A stretch of DNA of 64,000 bases from assembly GCA_037501455.1 (NCBI GenBank), contig CM074857.1:104689501-104753500 (forward strand), written 5' to 3'. The notes beneath the pieces are model-generated. The model worked only from the letters and a program-made list of their open reading frames with translations, did not search any database and had not been told where the DNA came from. The stretch is from Lantana camara. Its lineage: Eukaryota > Streptophyta > Magnoliopsida > Lamiales > Verbenaceae. The translations under genes were made by a program, and so were the position numbers. Shown piece by piece: positions 51,891 to 63,534 of this stretch (the stretch's first letter is position 1; the number at the start of each line of letters is the position of its first letter).

Positions 51891-53420
51891 CTAAAATTTA
51901 TTGTTGGCCAAGTACATGCATGTTTTTTAGTTTTTATTCTAATTTCTAGTTTTGTTTTCTTTTAATAAATGGAAGTTAATTAAGTTTAATAAAAGTATTT
52001 TTTTAATTTTAGTTTCAAATACTCAATTGTTCTCATTCTTTCTTTTATTCTCTTTCTAACCTTTTTTTCCCCCATATACTCACTAATCATTATTTCTTCT
52101 AACTCAACATTTTGCAACTTTAGCTTTTATTTATACTTCAATACAAACACTTAGCAAACATGAAACACCCCATAAAGTAGATCTTCAATTTAACATTAGA
52201 TAATTGGGCCTTTATATGATAAATCCTGCAACTCAGGAAAAAGCCCATATAATAGTCTGTAAAAGTAAAATGCAATATTTGGCCCAATATTGATGTCAAA
52301 GAATAAGTCCAGATTGGATAAGCCCATTATAGTCCAAAATATACATGCAGTAACCTTAGTTCTGGGCCCCAAATGTCCAATATTCAAAGTATATTAAAAG
52401 ACTTGACATTGAGCACTAAAAGTAGCTTACTTTTTATTTTTCTAATTGGTAAGCTTTTTTTATTTTAAAGGGTAAGCTTTAAAAGTGATTTATTTTAATA
52501 TCATGGCACACGACTATTATGGGTACGAAGAACGTGCCAACTATTATGGATAGGAAGAACTTTAAACTTAAGTAGTCCGACCCGATTCAAACTCATATAA
52601 ATGAATTATATAATAAAAAAGAGTTATTTCTTTTAATCAATTATGGTTATGATGGGGCTCTACCTAAATACACGTGCCTAGTTGCAAGAAGGGCGATGCG
52701 AATAATAGTTTGGGAGTTCAATGGACACGTGAACTCGCATAAGAGTCTCGAAGCATTCCAACCATAGATATTAATTAATCCTTGCACGACATGATATAAT
52801 AATATAGGAGATCTCTTGAGAATAAAGGATAGAAATCAAACCAAATTACGTGAGCAAGGAAACAAACAAATAAATAAACTCTAATAGGTTCTGGCATATT
52901 TAAGTAAGCAAATCAATAAATAAATAAAATTAAACCCTAACGGGACTCTACCGTAAACACACCGCAAACACTAAAATGAAAGAGGAGCACGAGAGATACA
53001 ACAATGAAATAAGAGAGAGAAAGAGGAGATCGTTTTCGAGAATCGTTGTAATTCCCTTATTGAAGTTTTAATTTTGATTTTTAACCCTGTTGCTTTAGCA
53101 GTTTACATTTCATATATTTATCTCGAATCAAACCTTATTATTCACCGTAAGATGATCCCAAATAACCACTTTGATTTATTTATAATAATAAACTAGAAAT
53201 ATAGAGACAAATTGATACTTTTGAAATATATGAAAATATACTCTAATATATAATGGCAAAACAAGTTAAACCGATTTTATTTTGGTCGCAATCGCTCAAC
53301 AAATAGCAACACCACACATCCATTAAAGACATCAGCGATACGAAAATCATACCGCCGTGAAAATGATTGAGCTAAAAAATATAAATAAATCGAGCTAAAG
53401 ATTGAAACTAAATGTAATTA
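51891..53420. other. Intergenic, AT-rich
   Basis: No gene is seen. A short direct repeat, ACTATTATGGGTACGAAGAAC / ACTATTATGGATAGGAAGAAC, lies near 52510-52560. Confidence 0.5.
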
Positions 53421-53635
53421 GGGCTAATTCCAGTGTTGGGAGTGTGCGCTTTACCCCCTCACCTTTCGATCGGTGCGTTTTTCCCCTTCACCTTTATAAA
53501 ATTTAACACTTTACCCTTTTTTTACATTTCCGTCGGCATATTCATGGAATATTCCGGTATAAGCCACACACGTGACCTGGGCGTGATTTTATTAAGGCCT
53601 TTTCAGTCTATTCATGTACCTTATTTTCTTCCCGC
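53421..53635 (+). repeat. MULE left terminal inverted repeat
   Basis: It pairs with 59748-59966. The internal palindrome GGAATATTCC and flanking GCATATTC are conserved in both copies. Confidence 0.9.
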
Positions 53636-53992
53636 CTCTGTAACCCAACGATCATTGTTAAAACCCTCAAATTACCTAGGGTTAATTCTCATTTTGAAAG
53701 CACTTTGCCCCTTGAACTTCTTCTTCCTTGTGATTGCCTTCAATCCACTGAGAATGGAGCGGAGGGTTCGCGAAGGTGACGCGATATACTGCCGGGGAAG
53801 AATGCCCCCGCATATGGTGAGTTTTCATCTTGAGATTTTTTTATTTTTACTGTAAAAAAAAAATTGAACCTTTTAGCCGTTTTATGGGGTGATCATATTT
53901 CTTTACTCATGCGGTAATTTATCAATTTTTTGTGAAATTTGATAAATATTGGTTTCATATGTTGGATATAGCTATGTTTTTTCTGTGATTTT

Positions 53993-55920
53993 TGTTGGAA
54001 AACACGAATCAGAAAGCAGCGGAATTTAAAAAAATTTCCCAACAAAAGGACCTTGGACTCGCAATCGTGTAACCAAATTCGTAGAGATAGAAAACTTACT
54101 TTTCTTTTATTCTTTCTTGAAGCGTTTCAAGCCACCCAAGAACGCTCTTCTCGCGGCTTGATCCCCTCTCCTTGGTAAAGCTCGAATCTTCAAACTTCTA
54201 ACTTGAAGTCTCTAGAAAAAGTCCACCAACTTGATCACAATCTAACTAGTAAGGATGCTGGTTCTCTAGTTAGTGTTTAGGCTTAACCTAGGGTTTTATT
54301 TAATCTTGGAGAAAGGAAGGTGTTCAACACATGAACCAAAAGAATTGTCAATTAGCTCTAAAGGGGAGCATGAGCTCCCCTATATATAGGAAAGGGAGAG
54401 GGACGGCCGAACCTATTCCTTGTTGGGCAAGGATTTGGTTCCTCTCTCTCCTATTACTTGATCATCAAGTATTTTCCAACTTTGACTTTGAATTCTAATT
54501 CAAGTCAACTTTTAAGAGAGCTAAAAATATCCAAACTATTTTTGGATAATTTTATACTTTATTTATTATAAAAATAAATAACTTATTTTTATCTAATTAA
54601 TTAATTCGTAATTAATTAACTAGATTATTTTCTCCAAAATAAGACTTTCTTTTTAATTCAAAAATTAAACCAAAGTCTATTAAATAATTAACACATTTAA
54701 TTATTTAATACATATATATATTCACACGTGTGTGACACGTGTCACAGTGACACGTGTCACTCACGTGAGCCACACGTGTGATTTCACACGTGTGGAACCC
54801 TCTTGGCCCGATTAACTCGTTTAATCATTTTAAAGCCTCAACTCATGTAACCAAGTTGTTGTGTGTGACCCTCTAGGTTCTCAATTCAATTAGCAGTGAC
54901 CCTAATTAATCAGTCCACAGATTAAACGACCATAGTCTAGCAACAGGTGTTTAACCCCTAGCTGAATTGGAATGTTCGGATTCGACAGAACCTTTAAGTC
55001 ATTGATTCATGTGAGATACAATCCTCCTACTTACTATCTCTCAACCAAGATCTAGGGCAAGGGAATAATCAGAACCCTAATAATCCGGTCTTAAAGCTAA
55101 GTGCATTTCATATCCATTTGATCTCAATCCAAGAAACCCTTTTTTTGATGTCTTGATCTACTGCCTTGGCCAAGGACTCCATATGGCATATGAATGACTT
55201 ACACAACAAGAGATCACCTTGCAAATGCAAGTGTAGGTCCTATCTTGATTCTCATTCACTTTCATGAATCACTTGTGCAGCCCCAGCATAAGCCTTGAAT
55301 CAGTTGTCTAAGGCGACACCCTTTAAAGCTTATACCTAAGACTACAGAGTTAACTCATCAAGTGACAAGGAACCTCAAGTCTAAGGATCAATTAATCACA
55401 TCAATGACTCGTGAGATATTTCCTAATCTGGAAGTTTCCATTTCCTGAAATAGAAACTTCCTTTCCCATTTAGGAATGCTCTCACACGGGGCACCTCAGT
55501 GAACTTACTTATTAAAGTAAGCACCCTCATGTATCACGTACGTATCAACTATACACTTTGCACCTCCATGAAACAAGGTGGCCCTTCTTAAGACCGTGAT
55601 CCCACAAGCAAGCCTTAGAGGAGTCAGGTTGACACTCTCACTGTCTGTAGGACTCATCGGCTTGGAGTATTTTACTAATCATGACTTATGTGATATAGGG
55701 CTCGTTTCATGAACCATTTCACCTAAATGGTAGAGTCCTAAAGTCATCAGGATTAGGGGAGTTCTCATACATGCACAGCTAAAGTAAACGTATACCAAAC
55801 AAGAGCATATAAAGAAGTATTGCCTTAATTCGTTATTTCATTCAAAGATTGTCTGTGATTACAATAAGGAAAAGCACAAAGCGGATATACAATCGGCTTT
55901 CTAGGGCACTATTCCTAACA
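53993..55920 (-). mobile_element. Solo LTR B, same family as 9385-11661, inverted
   Basis: The minus strand begins TGTTAGGAATAGTGCCC and ends GTTTTCCAACA. Direct repeats ATTTT at 53988-53992 and 55921-55925 flank it. It lies in the transposase intron. It has intact TG/CA ends, so it is younger than copy A. Confidence 0.93.
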
Positions 55921-58483
55921 ATTTTGTGGTTCCCTGGTGGTAGCTGAGTTTTTTTTTTGGTTGTGTAGGTGCAAACTCTGAGATGTTCACTATACGCATG
56001 CATTATGGTGGTAAAATCTGTAATTTAGGGTGTAAGGTGTATGTTGGTTGGACATTTGGTCATATAGACTACTGTAGTAAAGATTTAATCTCAATGATTG
56101 AGATTCATACCATGGCTGAAAAGTTTGGAGTATCAGTGGGGGAGACTAATTTCTATTATAGTTTTGGTGGGATTAATGAGTGTTATTCTTTACGTTTGCT
56201 ATCAAGAGACGTAGATGTAATGGATTTGGTGAACCATCTTGATGAAGAGAGGATGGTTGGTATATTCTGTGATCCAATACCCATTGAGGAGTCTGAATCA
56301 TCTAGTGAAGCGGATGGTGATTCAGATAAATTGAAGGATCATTTTGGATTTCTTGACATTGTAGATGGTGAGTTGAGCTCAGATGATGAAGCTAGGAGAT
56401 AGATGCAAAACAAATATGCTGAGAAAGGCAAAACTATTGTTGGGGGGATGGGAGAATCAGCTGCTGCACCTGAAAGTCATCAACATGTCCAAAATGAAGT
56501 TGATCAAAATCGTGATCCTCATATAAATGCATGCCAAAGTGATGTACATCCTGAACAAGGTACAAAACATGATCAGCCAAACAAAGAGCAAGGTACAGAA
56601 TATGATCAGCTAGTTATACCTGAAGGTGAGGAACTTCCTAATCAAAATGTAGAGCAAGTTACAGAAGGGGTTATTGGGAGACATGATCCTTTGCTTGAAG
56701 GTATTGTTGAAGCAGAGCAGGAATGAGGAAGTGATGAAGAGCAATCCTTCGGTAATGATTCTAACTATTCTGATAAATTAGTTGATAGTGACCTGGAAGG
56801 TGATGAGTAAGTAGTGTTTGAACACAGTGTTAACTCAGGTGGGCTTGAAGGATGGTCACTGAGTACCAATACAGAACAGAGGAGAAAAGAGAAAACTAAA
56901 GAATATGTTAGAAGACATGATGGGTGCAGAGTCTTCAATCCTTTAGTAGACATGTAAAATCCTCAGTTTGAGCTTGGTTTACTCTTTGAAGACATTGACA
57001 TTTTAAGGGATGCTATTAGACAACACTCTAAAATCAATGGAAGAGACATTAGATGGATAAAAAATGATCCTGATAGAGTCAAAGTTGGAAGTAAAGGTAA
57101 AAAATATCCATGTTTCTTATTTGCATCTTTGAAATCAGGAGAAGATACCTTGCAAATCAAGACATTAAATGATCAACATCAATGTCCTAGAGTGGAAAAG
57201 GTATCCACTGCAAATTCCAAGTGGATAGTAGCAAAATACAAAGTTAAAATATCAAGTGATCCTAAGTGGCCAATTGCATCCATGGTGACAGTGATACAAC
57301 ATCAACAAAAGCTGCAATTCAGTAGATTTTAGATGTATAAAGTAAAGAAAAAGGTGAAGGCATGGTCAGCAGGTACTATTTTTCAACAATATTGTCAATT
57401 ATATAGTTACATTGCTGAGATTGTTAGAAGTAGCCCTGATACAACTGTCAAACTAAAAACAAAGGTTGAGAATGGTGAGGATATGTTCAAGAGACTGTAT
57501 ATTTGTTGGGGTCCACTGAAGAAGGGGTTATTGGGAGGGTGTAGGCCTGTAATTTGTCTAGATGGGTGTCACTTGAAGATTAAGTGTGGGGGTATACTGT
57601 TAGTGGTAGTAGGGATTGATCCCAATAACTATATCTACCCGTTTGCTTATGCAATAGTTGAAAAGGAGAAAAGTTCTACTTGGCAATAGTTTTTGGATTT
57701 GATCATGAAAGATCTTGGCATTAGAAGTGATCACTCAGATTGTGTGATTATGTCAGATAAGCAAAAGGGGATCACAGATGCAATTGATTAATTGCTTCCA
57801 AATGCTGAGCACAGGTTTTGTGTGATGCACTTATACAATAACTTCAAGGTTTCACACAAGGGATTAGCATTGAAGAAGATTGTGTGTAGAGCAGCAAAAG
57901 CAACCAGAATTTCTAAATTTGAGACAATCATCAGAGATCTGAGAGACAAGGAGCTAGAGGCTTTCAAGTGGCTTGCCAAGAGCTGCTGCACACTGGTCCA
58001 GAGCCTACTTCAGGTGCTTTTCTAAATGTGATCTTCTATTGAATAACTTTTGTGAGAATTTTAATTCTTTGATAATTAAAGCTAGAAGTATGACAATTAC
58101 TAATATGCTTGAAAACGTAAGAATGACACTGATGAAACGGATCTATGTTAAGAGGGATTAAATGAGGTCTACAAACTTAGACATTTGCCTTAACATAGAC
58201 AAGATTTTAGAAGAGAATAAAAAGAATAGTATGAACCACATGCCATATTAGAATGGACATGACCAGTTTGATGTTATTGGTTATTAGTGAGATAGATTTA
58301 AGGTCCATCTAGGAGAGAAAACATGTGGATGTAGATCTTGGCAGTTATCCGGTATACCTTGCCCACATGCAATTTCTTCCATTTGGTTCATGCATAAAAA
58401 AGCTGAAGATTTTGTTGATGAATGTTATCACAAGGAGACTTTTATGAGAGTTTACAGCAATCTTATGGTGAGTTTGCTGTTCA

Positions 58484-58562
58484 TACTCCAATTCAAAGCA
58501 ATAATATTTGTTGCTCATATTACACTATGCTCCAATTCAAATCAATGATATTTGTTGTTCAA
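58484..58562 (+). repeat. 44-bp tandem duplication in the transposase 3' region
   Basis: CTCCAATTCAAAGCAATAAT and CTCCAATTCAAATCAATGAT head two copies (58486 and 58530). It disrupts the transposase frame after the SWIM finger. Confidence 0.7.
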
Positions 58563-58842
58563 TTAAGTCTCAAAAAAGAAGACATCTACTGCCCCTTCAC
58601 AAACAAGCATCCAAGCAACAAGAAGAATTACAAGAAGCTCAATGTCTCTCCAAACACAACAGCGAAGTGAATCCCAGATTGCAAGTCAGAGATCAACAAC
58701 ACAAGCTCCAAAAAAACTAACACCTAAAAGGAAAAAATCTAGAGCTTCATCAGAAAAACCAAGCACTTCAAGAACACCTACTAGGAAGACATACATCTCA
58801 AAGTTCAAGCCACCCGGACAAACAAAGAGGAAGCTTGGGTAG

Positions 58843-59234
58843 TTGTTTAGTGTGCTATGTTTTTTGTCTGCCAAGTTGTTGTGTATATAGTTTTAGTGTC
58901 CACCTTGTACAAGTTATTCACATGTTTTAGTCCCTAAAACAGTGGTGTTTTGTTATCCTTTGTACACAAACAGGCTTGCTCAATTTCAATGAAATTACAT
59001 TCTGCATATTGTTTCATTGAAATATGAGAATGGTTACAAATAGGTACATTCTGCATATTCTGCACATCCTTTGTACATTCTGCATATTGTTACAAACAGA
59101 CTGTCAAATTGCCATCTAACAAACATTTCATTGAAATATGAAAATGGTACATTGCAACATTACATATACCAAGTCGGTTCAAACTTTTTGTTCAAACAAA
59201 ATGAGGTTATATCATGTCTACACTACATACAACC
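58843..59234. repeat. Region between the convergent MULE genes, with direct repeats
   Basis: It contains three copies of TACATTCTGCATATT (near 58994, 59043 and 59077) and two of TTTCATTGAAATATGA (about 59010 and 59127). This is shared 3'-UTR sequence with no coding. Confidence 0.6.
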
Positions 59235-59670
59235 TTACTGCATAAAAAACATATAGCTTACAACAGCAATTACAACAACCCACACAAATACGGAAACAGG
59301 TATGCCTTTTCTAAGCATTCTATGCTCATTTTCATCTTGAAAGCCATGAATTCTTTGCTTCTTTTCAGCTTCAAGACTATTGATTCCCCTAAGAAGTCCC
59401 GGAATGATCTGCTTAGAACGCTCACACATGGGTGGGTCAACCCACATGAAGAAATTGTATCCACCTGGAGGCTGGAGCCTACCAAAGATTGAAAAGCAAC
59501 AAAAATAAGATTTATGGAAAAGGGGGGTGATAATTGAAGCCATTGCAACCTATTCTTACACGAAAATTCTCACATGAGATGTAGCGTCGTCCTAGATTCA
59601 AGTCTGTCCAAGACGTTCTCTGAACAACGTGCCTTCCACAGTTGCAATTGCCATCATCGTCCCTCTCCAT
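59235..59670 (-). CDS. GRF zinc-finger protein with C-terminal membrane segment (MULE second gene), 115 aa
   Basis: There are two exons: 59560-59670 and 59235-59471, with a GTAAG donor and an acceptor at CTCCAG. Joined in phase 0 they read CNCGRHVVQRTSWTDLNLGR, then YISCENFRPPGGYNFFMWVD and PPMCERSKQIIPGLL. This is a full GRF-type zinc-finger pattern (C-x-CGR...RTSWT...GRR...C...W.DPP.C). The C-terminus, IPVSVFVWVVVIAVVSYMFF, is a single hydrophobic helix near the end, suggesting tail anchoring. The gene lies inside the MULE right end, convergent with the transposase, and is intact although the transposase is dead. GRF proteins of this build are common in plant genomes and often lie near MULE sequence. 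Their role is unknown to me. An alternative, downstream reading frame lacks the zinc ligands. Confidence 0.8.
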
Positions 59671-59747
59671 TGTTGTTGCAATCTCCAGAGCTCAATTGAG
59701 AATTTAGGGTTCGTGTGGGGTGAATTTCAACAAACATTGGGGTTAAG

Positions 59748-59966
59748 AAAGTAGGGTACATGAATGGGCTGAAAAGCCCTTAATAAAATCAAGCCCAAGT
59801 CACGCGTGTGACTTATACCGGAATATTCCACGAATATGCCGTCGGAAATGTAAAAAAGGGGCAAAGTGTTAAGTTTTACAAAGGTGAAGGGGGGAAACGC
59901 ACCAATCGAAAGGTGAGGGGGCAAAGTCCACACCCCCCAAAAGTTGAAGTTGACTAGAATTAGCCC
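59748..59966 (-). repeat. MULE right terminal inverted repeat
   Basis: Complement of the left repeat with scattered differences. It probably contains the promoter of the GRF gene. Confidence 0.9.
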
Positions 59967-59975
59967 ATGTAATTA

Positions 59976-60769
59976 ACCCGTTTTTTAAAATAAAAATTGG
60001 GTTGGAGCTCGAACCAAACTAAACGAACTCAAACTTAATCAAGCTTCATGTTCGAGCTCAACTCGGTTAATTCAAGTTTATAAGTAATTATTTGAGAATT
60101 TTAATATTTTTACATATTTAAAGCATGATCTCAAACTAAATTTACCATCATATTACAAATCCCAACATTCACAAACTCGATTCGAGTCGAATTCAAATTC
60201 AGTTCGAGTCGGCTCGCAGACTTTTGAATCCTAGTACTACAAATAAATTTGCAGCCGCGATTTTCCATTATAAAAAAATTATAAGTTTAATTATTCGAAT
60301 ATAAAATATTGATATTTGTCTTTATTTGAATATTATATGCGCAAACGTGTAATTATATTTATATATACTGTACCTGCACCTCTAATTTAATAATTTGTCT
60401 TTTCACTGAAATGGGCTTGAATGATGAGGTTGTAATTGGGCCCAGCCCGTTATAATTAAACTATAAAAGAATATGGCCCGCCCCTAGTTTGCGAAAACCA
60501 GGTGCCGTGAAGGGACAAAGCAAACCGGCCATGGAATAAAATAATAATAATAATAATTTATAAATTATAACAGATATTTGCACAATAATTTAATAAATTG
60601 AGTAGTGTGACAACTACTCTATGTATAATTTAGTATTTTTATTTAACATGTACCAAAAATACTTTTGATAATCTAAGTATTTTGTTAGTTTTGTTCTAAT
60701 TTTTATTTTATGGTTAATTATATTTAGCAGAAATTTAAAGTTTTGAATATTATAAATGGACCTCAGTTA
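59976..60769. other. Intergenic
   Basis: AT-rich, with an (AAT)n run near 60538-60558 and no coding. Confidence 0.5.
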
Positions 60770-61030
60770 GGCTCTTTTTACTTCACGGCCAAAAACAAGA
60801 AAGAGCTTCACTCGGTTGGCCTTCCTACGCTGACGAATGCCTCTTTTCTCTGAAGTCTACAACAAAGAAGTGGGAGAGGCAGGATTCGAACCTACGTAGA
60901 AAAACTTCAACAGATTTACAGTCTGTCGCTTTTGACCACTCGGCCACTCTCCCCTTCCCCGGCCGAGGCCCCCCTCAATGGGTTCTAATTCATTGAAGGG
61001 GGGCGGTGCTAGGTCAGAGTCAGAAAAGCG
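60770..61030 (-). other. Nuclear insert of mitochondrial DNA (NUMT) containing trnY
   Basis: The segment from about AAGAAAGAGCTTCACTCGG (60790) to GTGCTAGGTCAGAGTCAGAA (61023) is markedly less AT-rich than both flanks. It surrounds an organelle-type tRNA-Tyr. I recognise the tRNA as plant mitochondrial; the flanks look mitochondrial by composition. Limits are approximate. Confidence 0.7.
60871..60953 (-). tRNA. trnY: tRNA-Tyr (anticodon GUA), mitochondrial type
   Basis: 83 nt with a GGGAGAG/CTCTCCC acceptor stem and discriminator A. The D arm contains GCCGAGTGGTC. The anticodon arm is CAGACTGTAAATCTG (anticodon GTA), the variable arm is long (class II, as in bacteria and organelles), and the T arm is GTAGGTTCGAATCCTGC. 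All stems pair. It is intronless with no encoded CCA. Nuclear plant tRNA-Tyr genes carry an intron and a short variable loop, so this is organelle-derived. It need not be expressed in the nucleus. Confidence 0.92.
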
Positions 61031-61992
61031 ATCCAAAATTATAAATTATACCATATTAGTTTTCGTTAAAATTTAGGGTGACGTAAATTTTGGGATTTAA
61101 ATTTTTCATTTTATCTCGAATTTAACAAAAAGCTGATCTGATGTAGTTTATAATTTTAAGAAAATGTCAAAATGTAATAAAATGACTAATATGAATCCAA
61201 TTGTAATATTCGAAACTTCAAACGTTGTTAAATATAATTAACCCTTTATTTTAATTACAATTATATTTAGCTCATAGGTGAAACCAGTGTAAGTTTGATA
61301 AGTTGTGTTTGAGCTGAAAACATAAAATATATAATTATGATTAATTTGATTCGATTGATTGGGGTTGGAAGTGGAATTTTCGGAAGCAATGTAAGCTTAA
61401 TTAATTTATAATTTCCCCCATTTTTTGCGTAACGTTAACGTGTGTTTGTTTGTTAAGGTACAAGTGATTCTCCGATGCATGGTTATGTTAATTGTTACGT
61501 GCTTAATTAGTATTGTCTAATATTATCTTAATCTAGTTTATGTTGTAATTAAGCTTAGTTTGTCGGGTTTATAATATGGTTTAGTGCTTCCTAGATGTTA
61601 TGATTAAAGAGCACACGACAAATGTTGTCACGTACGTCTTAATTATTTAAAAGAAACCTTAATGGCTTCTAGCTAATATTTATTGGACTTGCATTATTAT
61701 TCAAAGTTCTTGATTGAAAGAAACATATATAGCAAATAAATAAATATTTTGAATCATTATATTGTTTTAATTTCACTATGAGAAATTTAATTTGTAACGG
61801 GTGGAAGAACACATTTTTTATAATTTAAAAATATTATTCTGTACATATGAGTAATTTTATGTGTATTTATCATCGATGGAAATTGAGATTATTTACAATG
61901 ATTTTCTAGTAAATTAATTAAAAAATAATAATGAATTCGAATCTTATCAAACTTAATTTTTTATTATATTATTATGGTATCTTAATTTCCCT

Positions 61993-62010
61993 CCCCCCCC
62001 CCCCCCCCCC
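61993..62010. repeat. Poly-C tract
   Basis: Eighteen consecutive C residues, then ACACACA. Confidence 0.95.
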
Positions 62011-62805
62011 ACACACAAAATATAGTACAACATTTACTAACTAATCAATACCATATTTTGTATGATTCCAAATAATTGTATATTTGTAAAATAAAGTATC
62101 TCATTTCACTAAATCAATTAAATTTTGGTCATTTTATTCATCTATTCGATGATATATATCTATGTATATATAAACATTAATATTAATTTAAAATAATTTG
62201 GGCAGCTAGATTTGTAGATCTAATATAAGAATAATTTTAAAAATATCATTTTGTCGTATCGTGTCGTATGAATATATTTTAATTTTTAAGTGAAAATTTT
62301 TGAAAAAATTCGTGTCGTTGTGTCTGTACATATCGTCATACGCGAATCTGTTCATTATAGATTTGAAATTATAAATTAATGTTTTGGTGAAATCAACTTG
62401 GGATTGGCTGCGGTGCATGAATTCGTGGAACAAATACGAAAGTATGGCCTTTATGTTGAGATTCAATGAATGTTGATATAAATAATCGTTCTAAAATCGT
62501 GAAGAAGTATAACTGTAAGACATGAGATTATAATATTTATGTTGGCAAAAAGGACATTTATTAATTTTAATTTTGCTGAGTATTAAGTGCTTTTTCGAAA
62601 CATAGAGCCAAAAAATATTAATTTTTCTTCGTCTTCATTGATTTAGTTTTATTAATGTCACTCTCGATATCCGACCCATCTCTAAAAGAAATTATTATTT
62701 TCTACTGCCATATTTTTTTTATTATTTTGGAAATTAATTTGAATTTATTTTGGCAGGTGTATGAACATATATATGTATATCCCAACAACAACAAAACAAA
62801 TCAAT

Positions 62806-62808
<3 letters not shown>

Positions 62809-62847
<39 letters not shown>
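62809..62847. repeat. (TA)n microsatellite
   Basis: About 19 TA units without interruption. Confidence 0.95.
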
Positions 62848-62850
<3 letters not shown>

Positions 62851-63421
62851 AGCTGCATAAAGTTAAGTCAAAATCAAGAAATTGTAATTTGAATCCAACT
62901 CGATCAAATTAGTGTAATGATAGAACGATTTTTTTACATTTATGTGATTGTTTAAATGGTGAAAAATTTAGGGAGTTAATTAGTTTGATTCGATCGAATT
63001 GCGTTTAAGTTAGAATTTTTCATCAAAGCCTTGGGGTTATTAATATTATGAAAGGTAAGTTTCTCTATATTGTGAAGTACGATATGAATTATTTTCTTTC
63101 TTTTTTTTTTTTCATTTTAATTTATCATATAATATGTGATTAATATAATATCCAATACGATAATTACGAATCCCAATATCCCATTAAATAATATTAGCAA
63201 CAAGTTAACTATATATATAAGCCATTGACTCGTTTTGATATAACAATAATTTTTTAAATAGATATTATTAGTAGCTAAACCTAGACCCTATTAACAAAAA
63301 TCTTAGCCTACTTAACTAATGAAAAAGATCCAGGATCATATATGTGGTCCTACATATGGACCATATTAATACACATTCGATTCGAAACGAACCCAATTAA
63401 TTATATATTTTTTTGGTTAGA

Positions 63422-63534
63422 GAAAACTTTTTTTTTTTTTATAAACACACACACCTCAAGTGGTCAAGGGATTCGAACTCAGGTCACTGTCTTCGATAAA
63501 GAACCCTTAAACCACTTGGTCAACCTCTGTTGAC
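63422..63534 (-). mobile_element. Short tRNA-derived SINE-like unit
   Basis: The minus strand has an A-box region TGACCAAGTGGTTTAAGGG (63522-63504) and a B box GAGTTCGAATCCC (63480-63468), and ends in an A-run (complement of T's at 63429-63440). A short direct repeat GGTTAGA at 63415-63421 and 63535-63541 may be the target duplication. Confidence 0.6.

Larger units (their letters stand above)
53754..58842 (+). pseudogene. MURA-like MULE transposase, seven in-frame stops
   Basis: A probable first exon 53754-53816 (MERRVREGDAIYCRGRMPPH) ends at GTGAGT. The second begins near 55983 after CTCTGAG, phase 0. One frame then runs from 55983 to about 58025 with no frameshift. It is broken only by stops at about 56400, 56724, 56808, 56955, 57330, 57687 and 57789. 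Domains in order: N-terminal MULE domain (TIRMHYGGKICNLGCKVYVG); an acidic linker; the Mutator DNA-binding region (RDAIRQHSKINGRDIRWIKN, KYPCFLFASLKSGE); the transposase catalytic block (PVICLDGCHLKIKCGGILLV, then CVIMSDKQKGITDAI); EHRFCVMHLYNNFK; a frameshifted tail; a SWIM zinc finger (WQLSGIPCPHAISSIW near 58338-58388); and a basic C-terminus (TPKRKKSRASSEKP). It is not functional as it stands. Confidence 0.9.
53421..59966 (+). mobile_element. Mutator-like element (MULE) with long terminal inverted repeats
   Basis: Terminal inverted repeats of about 215 bp (53421-53635 and 59748-59966) start GGGCTAATTC and share CCCCTCACCTTTCGAT and TGGAATATTCCGGTATAAG. A perfect 9-bp duplication ATGTAATTA (53412-53420 and 59967-59975) is diagnostic of the Mutator superfamily. 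Two convergent genes lie inside: a MURA-like transposase (plus strand, decayed) and a GRF/TM protein (minus strand). A solo LTR inserted into the transposase intron accounts for 1.9 kb of its 6.5 kb. Confidence 0.95.
61031..63421. other. Intergenic, strongly AT-rich
   Basis: No convincing coding sequence. It includes a poly-C run (61993-62010) followed by ACACACA, and an alternating (TA)n tract at 62809-62847. Confidence 0.6.

Noticed and set aside
53640..53760. Host gene start within the MULE left end
   Set aside because: The ATG at 53754 joins the transposase exon in phase and lies just inside the terminal repeat, so it belongs to the MULE.
60871..60953. Chloroplast or nuclear origin of the tRNA-Tyr
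   Set aside because: The acceptor and D arm do not match the chloroplast trnY I know, and nuclear tRNA-Tyr genes have an intron and a short variable loop.
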